Assembly: GCA_928724745.1 (NCBI GenBank)
Contig: CAKMXJ010000016.1
Location: 186,001-250,000, forward strand
DNA length: 64,000 nt
Direction: 5' to 3'
Origin: Anthracocystis setariae
Lineage: Eukaryota > Basidiomycota > Ustilaginomycetes > Ustilaginales > Ustilaginaceae
This document shows positions 1 through 8,692 of the stretch, in pieces. The stretch's first letter is position 1; each line of letters begins with the position of its first letter. A program made the translations under genes and the position numbers. Under the pieces are notes generated by a model. That model worked only from the letters and a program-made list of their open reading frames with translations, was not told the DNA's origin and ran no database searches.

Positions 1-950
1 TCCTTGCTCCCACGATCAACACCGTAGGCTGGTATGCCCAAACCTATCCCAACGAACAATTCACCGGCTTCCAGCTCATGCCGCAAGTCGAAGACATCAA
101 GCGTCAACATGCTCACTGCAACGGAGCCGTCAACTTTATCTACGATGCCAGCGTCATGCCATATCAATCATGGGTCGGATACACTGCAGAAAACAACACC
201 AAGGCGAAGGAAGTAGCGCAAGTCATGCAAAACCTGCTCGAACTCAGTCGAGATGATGCGGGCGATTTCACCATCGCAGAACTTCGGCTTCGGTTTGGAC
301 ACGAGATGAACTACTACATCGGTGCAGGCGTGTATCCGCCCGCGACAAATGCGGCTGATCCCGGTGGTGATTATCGACAAGCGTTCGATCAGGTCGCGCT
401 TGCATGCCGTGATCTACCGAACGAGTACAGCGAGAGGATCAAGATGTTTTGGTGTCCCAACATCGCGTCCACCTCAAGCGGGGCGGTCAAGGAATACCAA
501 ACGTACCTGCCCAATCTCGACTATATCGATTACGTAGGGATCGACTACTACTGCCCCTCACTAGGCAATTTGAGTGCAGCTGACTTTGTCACCAAGATGA
601 AAAAGGTGCACGACAGATGGGCGTCGCGTACACGACCGTTTATCCTGGGCGAGACAGGCTTGCATTTCGATGAGCACGACGGTGGCGGGATAGACGCCAA
701 GTTGAAATGGCTCGATGTTATCACATCCTCGCAGGCCAGGAGCGGGTTGAGCAATATGATTGCCCTGACATGGTTCAACTATGAAAAGGATCTCGATTAC
801 CGGTTACTCTACATCGGCGACAACGAAACAACCCAAAACCAGCCTTTCGTCAACTGGCTCAATAGCAAACTCAGCAAAACCAATACATCCAGCAACACTC
901 GAGACTCGAAGTCCAAGGTGAAACAATTCTGGAAGACGTTACTCGGCTAA
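1..950 (+). CDS. GH26-like glycoside hydrolase, 3' part (5' end outside window)
   Basis: The reading frame is open from base 3 and the start lies outside the window, so about 315 C-terminal residues are visible. Clan GH-A features are present: RFGHEMN (Glu codon 303-305) fits the general acid/base, and FILGETG (Glu codon 651-653) fits the nucleophile at the end of a later beta strand. Between them lie FWCPN and DYVGIDYY, and a late aromatic ALTWFNYEKD segment follows. This order matches GH26-type endo-mannanases and related beta-glycanases, which are usually secreted and cut plant or fungal cell-wall polysaccharide. A signal peptide would be in the missing part. The tail after the catalytic domain is Ser/Thr/Asn-rich and then basic. 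The substrate cannot be told from sequence alone. The gene converges on PRP17, with 58 bases between the two stops. Confidence 0.72.
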   Translation, partial: LAPTINTVGWYAQTYPNEQFTGFQLMPQVEDIKRQHAHCNGAVNFIYDASVMPYQSWVGYTAENNTKAKEVAQVMQNLLELSRDDAGDFTIAELRLRFGHEMNYYIGAGVYPPATNAADPGGDYRQAFDQVALACRDLPNEYSERIKMFWCPNIASTSSGAVKEYQTYLPNLDYIDYVGIDYYCPSLGNLSAADFVTKMKKVHDRWASRTRPFILGETGLHFDEHDGGGIDAKLKWLDVITSSQARSGLSNMIALTWFNYEKDLDYRLLYIGDNETTQNQPFVNWLNSKLSKTNTSSNTRDSKSKVKQFWKTLLG

Positions 951-1008
951 CCACACATCACACATCTCTGCATGATGGACATTATATGATACCGTAGAAT
1001 TTCAAGAG

Positions 1009-2955
1009 TTAATCCCACAATTTGATCTCGCCATCCCAGCCGCCGGTGATGACCTTGGATGTCTCGTGCGGCAACCATACATGGCTGATCACCGCCTCCT
1101 TATGTGCATTCCTCAATCGCTTCACCAACCTCGCCGATTTCCAATCCCAAAAGCACATATTCCCCTCACCATCGCCACTCGAAACCCACCTCCCATCGGG
1201 ACTGCATCCGACCTGACATGCAAACCCAGCCACCTGATGACCCCTGAACACCTTCTTTCGATTCTGCTTGAACCCGTCTGCTGCGAACGTGACGATCTGG
1301 TTATCCATCGACTGCGCCAACACCCATTTTTGCGATGGCGACACGCACACTGCGGGCATCGAGTGCATGCTCGGATCGGCGATGTACTTGATCACCACGG
1401 GGATGTCGTAGTCCCACACGCGCATGGTCTTGTCATCGCTCGTTGTGGCGAAGCGTCGATTTCCATCGACAAACGTGATCGTGTTGACGGCGCCAAGATG
1501 CGACGCGTATTCCTGTGTGACGCTGTGCGAATGCATGTCCCACTGATACACCTTCTTGTCCGACATGCCCGTCAGGAAGGTGTTCTGCTTGTCATCATCC
1601 GGATTGAACGTGACACAGTTGGGCGTCTTCCCGTTCGAGAAGCTATCGAGACACGCGCCCGTTTCGGTATCCCAAAGCTTAACCACACGATCGTAGCCAG
1701 CGGAGAGAAACCGTCGTCCGTCGTTGGAGAACGCAATATCCCGAACCGCTTTAGAATGCCCCATAAACGTTCGCAAACAATTCCCCTCGTGGTACACATC
1801 CCATAACTTGACCGTTGTATCCAACGACGCTGACAGAAGCAAGTGTCCTGAGCGGGGAAGCAACTTGAGCGTCGAAATCCCCTTGCTGTGACCGCGGAAG
1901 GTGTGGATGCATGATTTGGGCAGGAAACACTCCTGCTCTCCCGCCTCGCCCGACAGATTGACATCCACATCGGTAGGTACGTGCATGTACGTCCGCCCTT
2001 GGTAGTCGTACATGCTCTTCCCGTGGAACACGCTCGTCTCGGTGATCGTTTCCTCCGCGTCCGTCTTGGTCCTCTCGACAGCCGCGGCGAGTTTGTCCTT
2101 CTCCCTCTGCTCTGCCTTCGCCTGTGCCGCAACGAGCTCCGTCTCGGATACACCTACATTCCCACCAAGCTTGCCTGCGCCGAGCAACTGCGTGGCAACA
2201 TTCGCATCCTCCTCCCTCCTCGCCCAAGGTCCTTCATACGCCCCCTCGCCATCGACCACCCCTGGATCGCCCGGCTTCTTCCCCTTGTTCTTCTTCCGAT
2301 TCTTGCCGCCGCCGCCGCCGCCTAACGCACGCACCTCGATCGCGCTCATCCCGCCGTTCAGCGTCGCCGCATTCCGATCGCCCACAAACTCGCCGTGACG
2401 CAGCAGACTCGGGTCTCTCGCATACCCGTACACGTGGAACGTACGTTGCTGGTTTCGAAAATCGAAATCCAACACCGCTGCATCCTCGACGTGGCCCGTC
2501 AGTGTGTTTTGCTGCGCACCGAGACTGGACGCCGCGAACGGGTTCTCGGGTCCGTATTTGGGCGCGCTGAGTTCGGCGTAGGGGATGTTGACGTGCATGG
2601 TGGTGTCGTCGGGTCGTGTGAGGAGGGCCGTGGACGCGGAAGTGTTGTCGATCACTTTGGGGGCTAGTGCAACGGCGGTCGACATGGATGAGGTGGAGCG
2701 GCTGGGGGCCACTTCGGGTGCACTGGCGGTGGCGGCATTTCGCGACTTCTTCGTGGGTCGGGTGTTTGAGCTGGCTGGACTTTTTTGCAGTGCCGAAGAG
2801 GAGGATTCGCCTTTGAGCTCGTTCAGTCCGAAGGCATCCGCGGGGTCAAAGTCTAAAGGTTCCGAGGCAGCAGTCGGCTGATGAGTTATGGCACGCGAAC
2901 CCGAGGTCTCCGCAACATCGCTGTCGTCCGAAGCATACCCTGCTAACGAGTCCAT
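1009..2955 (-). CDS. PRP17: Pre-mRNA-processing factor 17 (WD40, second-step splicing factor)
   Basis: A 648-aa protein. The N-terminal half is polar and low complexity; a conserved segment with RTFHVYGYARDPS and, later, SMYDYQGRTYMHVP precedes a seven-bladed WD40 propeller over about residues 345-648. The order and these linker motifs are those of PRP17/CDC40, which joins the spliceosome for the second transesterification step. Clear WD units include SASLDTTVKLWDV, SAGYDRVVKLWD and a last repeat ending GGWDGEIKLWD directly at the stop, as is usual for this family. The start MDSLAGYASDDSD is a typical PRP17 N-terminus, so the first ATG is used. The gene is intronless and divergent from the SGD1 homologue, with 257 bp between them. 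Confidence 0.93.
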   Translation of the reverse strand: MDSLAGYASDDSDVAETSGSRAITHQPTAASEPLDFDPADAFGLNELKGESSSSALQKSPASSNTRPTKKSRNAATASAPEVAPSRSTSSMSTAVALAPKVIDNTSASTALLTRPDDTTMHVNIPYAELSAPKYGPENPFAASSLGAQQNTLTGHVEDAAVLDFDFRNQQRTFHVYGYARDPSLLRHGEFVGDRNAATLNGGMSAIEVRALGGGGGGKNRKKNKGKKPGDPGVVDGEGAYEGPWARREEDANVATQLLGAGKLGGNVGVSETELVAAQAKAEQREKDKLAAAVERTKTDAEETITETSVFHGKSMYDYQGRTYMHVPTDVDVNLSGEAGEQECFLPKSCIHTFRGHSKGISTLKLLPRSGHLLLSASLDTTVKLWDVYHEGNCLRTFMGHSKAVRDIAFSNDGRRFLSAGYDRVVKLWDTETGACLDSFSNGKTPNCVTFNPDDDKQNTFLTGMSDKKVYQWDMHSHSVTQEYASHLGAVNTITFVDGNRRFATTSDDKTMRVWDYDIPVVIKYIADPSMHSMPAVCVSPSQKWVLAQSMDNQIVTFAADGFKQNRKKVFRGHQVAGFACQVGCSPDGRWVSSGDGEGNMCFWDWKSARLVKRLRNAHKEAVISHVWLPHETSKVITGGWDGEIKLWD

Positions 2956-3212
2956 AGCGACTTGTTCTCTCTGTTACGAGCCGATGATGGACCAACTCCA
3001 CAGTAAGGGCTTGATGTTGTGAGAGAGGAGGAGTGGAGAGAAAGAAGACATCTCTTGAAATCTCACTTCTGAACGCTGCACTACTACTGCTGCTGCTCCA
3101 CCTCCGACATCCGAATTTTTCCACCAAATTTTGCCTTGCATAAACCATTTCTTCCCGCTCTCTTCCTCCTTTCTTCACGCATCATCCAACAACCAGGAAT
3201 ACCATCACAAGC
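2956..3212. promoter_or_regulatory. Divergent promoter region PRP17 / SGD1
   Basis: 257 bp between two start codons on opposite strands. The SGD1 side is a pyrimidine-rich leader ending in an A/C-rich stretch just before ATG. No specific operator is recognisable. Confidence 0.55.
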
Positions 3213-6200
3213 ATGCCGTTCGATCCGCGCACCAAATCGCGCAATACCACCGCCCTACCCGCCGCGCTAAGGGATGAGCTCGGTCTGCCAGCTCCGAACG
3301 CCAAGCGCAACTTCCGCAGGGATGCGCGAGGCAAGCCCCAGCTCAAAGCCATCGGCCGTCCACAGAGTGCCGTCAACGGCGCAGCCAAGGGTGCACCTAG
3401 AGGTCCAATCAAGAGTTTGAGGAACCAGGAGAAGGAGCAACAAGAACGACAGCAACAAGCGAAGCAGCACTCTAGACAGCAACACAAGGATATCCACAAT
3501 GTCTCAAAGTCGTCTGCGATCGCCAGCGGATCGTCCTCTCATCGAAAGCAGCCACGAGAGCAAGAAAGAAAGCCATCGCAGAAGAGGAAACACGAACAAC
3601 AGCCTGAAAAAGAGCTCAAACTCATCAAGAAGCCCAAACAGTCTTCGCAGCAAACAGCGGAGGAGGAAGTGGAAGAGGAAGAGGAAGAGGAAGCTACCTC
3701 GCAAAGGGTCCGCATGAATCCCTTCACAGGCGAGATGGAAGCGGTCGAGTCTTCCACCAAGAAGTCGTCCTCTTCCAAGCAAACTGCGCTCGAGAAGATG
3801 CTGGCCAAGGTCGAAGCTGGACCATCATCGTCTAAGGGAAAATCCAAGGTATCAGATGCTTTGGGTGGGGGGAAGAAGAAGAGCAGGCATCGCATGACAC
3901 AGCAAGAAAAAGAGGAGGAGGATGAGATAAGGTGGCTGGAGTATAGTTTGGGAAAGAGTAGGCAGGGTGAGGATGTGGTCCGTGATGATCTCGATGACTT
4001 TTTGGATGATCTCGATCGGTTCCAGGTTGGTATGTATGATGAGAGTTCGAGCGAAGAGGAGGATGAAACAGAAGCGGAGGAGAGCGATTCCGGTTTGGAG
4101 GACATGTCTGCGAGCGAGGAGGATGGAAGTGTGGTGGAAGAGACTGAAACGAGCGAGGAAGAGGAAAGCGAGGACGAAGAGGCGGACGAAGTGGATTTGA
4201 TGGACGAGGAAGGGTTGTACGACTTCGACTCGAATGATGAGGACGATTACAGCAATTGGGATGCTGCTATGGCCACTACGGACGAGGAAGATCAGAATGA
4301 CGAAGATGAAGAAAGGGATGAGGCCAGCAGCGAGGATGACGAGGAAGATTCCGAGGTCGAAGAAGCGCGTGCACTTATTGCTGGGTCCGCCACCGCTGCG
4401 GCACCGGCTGCTTCGACATCTTCGTCATTGGAACAAGGTGCTCCTGCTACAGCAACCAAGTACATCCCACCCGCCCTGCGTGCCAAGCTTGCTGCGGAGA
4501 CCTCGGCCTCTTCTTCCACTCCCGCATCCACACCATCCGGCTTAGGTGCGACCGAGGTTGAGATGGACCCTGTTGCCGCCCAAAAGCTACGCCGTCAAGC
4601 TCAAGGTCTCCTCAACCGTCTCGGTGATGCCAACATCGACACCATTCTCACCGAATATGAATCGCTTTACCGCACACACCCGCGTGCCCACGTCACTTCG
4701 ACCATCACCCAACTCATCCTCGACACCATCACGTCGCGCACGAATCTCATCGATACCTTTGTCATCCTCCACGCCGCCCTGGTGGCCGCTTTGCACAAGA
4801 TCGTCGGCGTCGAATTTGCCGCCTACTTTGTGCAGAGACTGGTTGAGGAGCTGACCAAGCACTACGACATTCTGAGCAAGGACGAAGGCAAAGCAGGCGA
4901 AGAGGAGGAAGGCAAGGGTAAAGAGTGCCTGAACCTCACGGTTCTGGCCTGCGAACTGTACAACTTGCACGTGGTCGCCTGTCCGCTCATCTACGACCTC
5001 ATCCGAATGTTCTTGGGCCAGCAAGAGGGCGAGAAAGCCGAGGGAAGCGTAGGCGAAGCGGACATCGAGCTTCTCCTTAAAACGATCCGTTCATGTGGTC
5101 ATCAGCTGCGATCCGACGATTCGACGTCGCTCAAAAGCATCATCGCGCTCACCCAATCCCGAGTGTCTTCCTCCTCTTCGAGCCGCACCAAATTCATGCT
5201 CGAGCGCATGACTGAGCTGCAAAAGAGCACCAAGGGCGCCAAAGGCGGTGCCAACGATGCCTCGAACCCGAACAATCCCGCGGGGCAACTGCTCACGCGC
5301 ATGAAAAAGTACCTTGGCGGCATGTCCAAGAAACGCACCGTGAAATCGTACGAGCCTCTTCGCATTGGACTCAAGGATCTCAAGGATGCGCACAAGAAGG
5401 GCAAGTGGTGGCTCGTTGGTGCTGCCTGGACCGGCCAAACCGACCAGACCGATGCCCAAGGACTCACCAAGCTTCTGCCCATGAAAGCTCGCGCCAACGT
5501 CATCCAATCGTCCTCCTCCACTTCGGCAAAGACCGAGGTGGATGAGCAGCAGGAGAAGCTGCTTTCGCTGGCTCGAGCACAGGGGATGAATACGGATGCA
5601 CGCCGGACCGTGTTCGTCACGCTGCTCACTGCCGAGGACTACAAGCAGGCGGCGGAGAACGTGCTGATGCTGAAACTCAACGAAGTGCAACGTCGCGAAG
5701 TCATCCGTGTGCTCGTTCACTGCGTTGGATCCGAAGCCGTCTACAATCCCTACTACACGCTGATCGCACACGAGATCTGCAAGAACCACCACGGCATGCG
5801 CATCACGCTCCAGTACTGTCTCTGGGACTTTCTGCGCGAGATTGGAGAAAAGGAAGTGGGCGGCGAAAAGTTCGCCGCTGCGCTGTTCGATGCGGGCCAA
5901 GGAGGGGCAGGTGAAGATGCGCCGAGACACGTGGATCCACGTCGAGTCGCAAATCTCGCCAGAGCTTATGCGTGGTGGTTGACGCACGACTGTCTGTCGC
6001 TGCAGGCGTTCAAGACGGTAGATTTCACCATGGTCCAACCGCGTCCCGCAGAGTTCATCGGGCTTGTCCTGATCCACATCATCCTCTCGTTGCAGAGTAC
6101 GAGTGCGGCCAAGACGCTTCATCTGCCCACAGTGACGGCAGAGCTCAACGAGGATAGGATTGTCAAGTTCCTTCACAGCAATCTGCTCGGTGGGAATGCG

Positions 6201-6443
6201 GATTTGAGCAAAGGATTGCTTTTCTTCCTCAATACCAAGTTGGACTCGAGGGCGCAGAGTTTCCTTGTATTGGGTGGGAATAAGTCGCTGAAACGCAAGA
6301 TGCAGCCTCTGTTGGATACGGTCAAGCTAGGGTTAAGGTGCATGGTCAAGACTGTACAGGGCGTTGTGCAGCAGCTGGAGGGGGTGGGTGCGGATCCGGA
6401 CCAGGTCGAGGTGGATATGGATGAGTCCGATGGTGACTATTAA
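3213..6443 (+). CDS. SGD1: Nucleolar MIF4G/MA3 protein (SGD1/NOM1 family)
   Basis: A 1076-aa intronless protein. Residues 1-140 are basic and Gln/Lys-rich. Residues about 150-390 are very acidic (long Glu/Asp/Ser runs). KYIPPALR near residue 415 is a signature preceding the MIF4G domain (about 450-700), and an MA3 domain covers about 795-910 (TVFVTLLTAEDYKQAAENV). This architecture is specific to SGD1 of yeast and NOM1 of animals, nucleolar proteins needed for 18S rRNA processing and 40S subunit formation; yeast SGD1 was also found as a suppressor of glycerol/osmotic defects. The extended N-terminal acidic region is longer than usual but typical of basidiomycete nucleolar proteins. The start has an A/C-rich context and is the first ATG after the leader. 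It converges on the ROK1 gene, itself a 40S assembly factor. Confidence 0.9.
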   Translation: MPFDPRTKSRNTTALPAALRDELGLPAPNAKRNFRRDARGKPQLKAIGRPQSAVNGAAKGAPRGPIKSLRNQEKEQQERQQQAKQHSRQQHKDIHNVSKSSAIASGSSSHRKQPREQERKPSQKRKHEQQPEKELKLIKKPKQSSQQTAEEEVEEEEEEEATSQRVRMNPFTGEMEAVESSTKKSSSSKQTALEKMLAKVEAGPSSSKGKSKVSDALGGGKKKSRHRMTQQEKEEEDEIRWLEYSLGKSRQGEDVVRDDLDDFLDDLDRFQVGMYDESSSEEEDETEAEESDSGLEDMSASEEDGSVVEETETSEEEESEDEEADEVDLMDEEGLYDFDSNDEDDYSNWDAAMATTDEEDQNDEDEERDEASSEDDEEDSEVEEARALIAGSATAAAPAASTSSSLEQGAPATATKYIPPALRAKLAAETSASSSTPASTPSGLGATEVEMDPVAAQKLRRQAQGLLNRLGDANIDTILTEYESLYRTHPRAHVTSTITQLILDTITSRTNLIDTFVILHAALVAALHKIVGVEFAAYFVQRLVEELTKHYDILSKDEGKAGEEEEGKGKECLNLTVLACELYNLHVVACPLIYDLIRMFLGQQEGEKAEGSVGEADIELLLKTIRSCGHQLRSDDSTSLKSIIALTQSRVSSSSSSRTKFMLERMTELQKSTKGAKGGANDASNPNNPAGQLLTRMKKYLGGMSKKRTVKSYEPLRIGLKDLKDAHKKGKWWLVGAAWTGQTDQTDAQGLTKLLPMKARANVIQSSSSTSAKTEVDEQQEKLLSLARAQGMNTDARRTVFVTLLTAEDYKQAAENVLMLKLNEVQRREVIRVLVHCVGSEAVYNPYYTLIAHEICKNHHGMRITLQYCLWDFLREIGEKEVGGEKFAAALFDAGQGGAGEDAPRHVDPRRVANLARAYAWWLTHDCLSLQAFKTVDFTMVQPRPAEFIGLVLIHIILSLQSTSAAKTLHLPTVTAELNEDRIVKFLHSNLLGGNADLSKGLLFFLNTKLDSRAQSFLVLGGNKSLKRKMQPLLDTVKLGLRCMVKTVQGVVQQLEGVGADPDQVEVDMDESDGDY

Positions 6444-6547
6444 TCGCACTCACTCTTCATTCATGTCGATTCACTTGCTGTCCCACTTGCACTTTGTGAT
6501 CTGGATTCTTTCGTCTGGTGTGGTTACAATCGGTGTTTTTTTTCTTT

Positions 6548-8344
6548 TCATTGAGCCTTATCCTCGGCGAGTTTCCTCCTCTTACTAGCGTCGACCATCT
6601 GTCTCCTCCTATTCGCGTCCCTCCTGCCGACACTGGAAGCAGCACTCGTTCTGATCTGCTTCCTGTCGGGCGCCTTTGCCTTGAGCCTTTTGCGTTCCTT
6701 CTTGCCGGGCGCCTTGAGCTCCAACATCCACTGAGGAACCTCACATCCACTGCCCCTCATCACATTGACCACCGTCTTGAGATGCGCAGCATCGTCCTTG
6801 GTAAAGTAGGTAATCGCCCTACCCTGCCTACCCGCCCTGCCCGTGCGTCCGATTCGGTGGATGTACGACTGCACCGACTGCGGGAAGTCGTAGTTGATCA
6901 CGAGTTGTACACCCTTAAAGTCGATACCTCTTGCCATGAGTTCGGTGCAGATGAGCACCCACACCTCGCCACGTTTGAACGCACTGATGACGCCCTCGCG
7001 CTGAACCTTGGGGCGGTCGGAGTGGATCACGTCAACATGGAGACCGTCGTATACCAGCTCGTGGAAAAGATCCTTGGCTCGCTCGATGGACTGGACGAAC
7101 AGCAACACCGGTGGTTTCAAGCCGCCCTCCTGCATCAGCGAGCGCAATGCGTGCAACTTGCCATCCTCCGACCCAACGAATTGAAGCTCCTGCTTGATCG
7201 TCTCGGTAGCAGAATCCTTTGTGCCTACGATGACGCGACATTCGTCCACCATGAACGTCTTTGCCATCTCCTCGACGCCCGCGGGTAGCGTTGCCGAGAA
7301 CAACGCCTTGCGCAGCTGAGCATGACTGCACGCAGCCAGAATCGAATCCGTCTGCTCCAAAAACCCATCCTCCAACAACCGATCCGCCTCATCCAGCACC
7401 AAGTGTCGCACATTGCCCAAATCCACCTCCTGCTTCTCGATCGCATGAACCAGTCGCAGCGGCGTCGTAATTAGCACATCAAACTTCTTGCGCTTGCTCG
7501 GATCCACATGACTCACCGCATTCGCATCCGACGTCTTGGTCAGCACGCAGATGCGAAAGTTCCTACCTTCGCTCAGGCGACGCAGTTGGTCGTAGATCTG
7601 TTGCGCCAATTCGCGCGTGGGCGACACGATCACCGCTCGGAAGCCTTCCTTCTTGGGAGCGCGCAGATGGTGGAGAAGCGGAAGGAGGAACGCCAGCGTC
7701 TTACCGGAACCAGTAGGAGCCCCCGCAAGGAGGTCACGATTCGACAACAATACCGGCATAGCACCCTTCTGGATCGCCGTGGGGACTTGCCAGCCCCATT
7801 TGTTCAGGTTCGTTCGCAACCATGGTTCCACATTGAACCGAGTCTCGAGCTCGCCCCACGACGCCATGGGTAGCGGCACATCGGTTCCCTTGAGCTTCAG
7901 CTTATTCTTCTTGACAAATGCGGATAGCGTCGACTTGGTCACTGGCGCTTCATCCTCCACCTCCACCTCTTCCTCATCCTCATCCTCGTCCTGATCCTCC
8001 TCATCGCTATCCATCTTGGTATCGGACGAGTCGTCGGCCTCGCGCTGCTTTGCATGCTTGGTACTCGATCTGCGTTCTCTCTCGACCGCCGACTGTGTCG
8101 CCTTCGCCTTCGCCGCCGATCCGAAGAAATCCAACCCATCCGGAACGATCAGCTTGGCCGGCACTTGACCAGCAGCAGCGTGTGTTGCCTTTCGCTTCTT
8201 GCTATTCGGCCTACTCGTCGAGGCAGAAGACGACGAGGCGTCATCGCCAGCAGCGCCACCACCTGCAAAGATGTCGACATCGTGGCGGAAACGCTTCTTG
8301 TCAAACCGCGCACCCCCACCGGCGAGCGTGCGAAAGATATCCAT
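6548..8344 (-). CDS. ROK1: DEAD-box RNA helicase ROK1 (DDX52)
   Basis: A 598-aa DEAD-box helicase. The order is Q-motif region with PTAIQKGAMPVL, motif I APTGSGKT, Ia PTRELAQQ, Ib TTPLRL, II DEAD, III SAT, and the C-lobe motifs with ARGIDFKGV and HRIGRTGRAGRQG. The opening MDIFRTLAGGG and the post-helicase VVNVMRGSGCEVPQWM are hallmarks of ROK1/DDX52, which acts in early cleavage and release steps of pre-18S rRNA. I place the start at 8344 (MDIF), not at an in-frame ATG 51 codons upstream, because the family begins MDIF and the upstream residues look like leader. An acidic tract (about residues 110-130) precedes the helicase core. The C-terminal tail is Lys/Arg-rich, as is usual for nucleolar helicases. 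Confidence 0.92.
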   Translation of the reverse strand: MDIFRTLAGGGARFDKKRFRHDVDIFAGGGAAGDDASSSSASTSRPNSKKRKATHAAAGQVPAKLIVPDGLDFFGSAAKAKATQSAVERERRSSTKHAKQREADDSSDTKMDSDEEDQDEDEDEEEVEVEDEAPVTKSTLSAFVKKNKLKLKGTDVPLPMASWGELETRFNVEPWLRTNLNKWGWQVPTAIQKGAMPVLLSNRDLLAGAPTGSGKTLAFLLPLLHHLRAPKKEGFRAVIVSPTRELAQQIYDQLRRLSEGRNFRICVLTKTSDANAVSHVDPSKRKKFDVLITTPLRLVHAIEKQEVDLGNVRHLVLDEADRLLEDGFLEQTDSILAACSHAQLRKALFSATLPAGVEEMAKTFMVDECRVIVGTKDSATETIKQELQFVGSEDGKLHALRSLMQEGGLKPPVLLFVQSIERAKDLFHELVYDGLHVDVIHSDRPKVQREGVISAFKRGEVWVLICTELMARGIDFKGVQLVINYDFPQSVQSYIHRIGRTGRAGRQGRAITYFTKDDAAHLKTVVNVMRGSGCEVPQWMLELKAPGKKERKRLKAKAPDRKQIRTSAASSVGRRDANRRRQMVDASKRRKLAEDKAQ

Positions 8345-8692
8345 CGTGCGCGCACCAACGTTCCCAAGTGAATCGTAGGTAGGATGTGTGTCTGGTTGGA
8401 ATGGTGCGAGAAGCAAACCGTGCAACAAGGCCGGGCAAGGGGGGGAAGTGGGGGGTTTTTCGAAAAATTTAGGTTCGAGTGGAGTTTCTTCCCGCACAAC
8501 CTGTTCCGATTGCCGACATTCAATGCTGATCTAACATCAGGCTCCGATTGGCCCTCCGACATCCTCCAAGCATACACGCATGTGACAAAGTCTGATCAAC
8601 GTTCTACCAAGTTCAAAAGAGAGATGCAACTAAAAAGACAGTAATGAGAAGGGATCTCTGGAAGGTGGGAACGAATCTCAAGGTGGCAGGGT
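8345..8692. other. Intergenic region, ROK1 leader / F-box gene 3' flank
   Basis: 348 bp between two minus-strand genes. Contains the ROK1 leader with a run of G and T on the plus strand; I see no gene or defined signal. Confidence 0.5.

Noticed and set aside
8345..8497. 51-codon N-terminal extension of ROK1
   Set aside because: ROK1 proteins begin MDIF; the upstream residues are Pro-rich leader without conservation.
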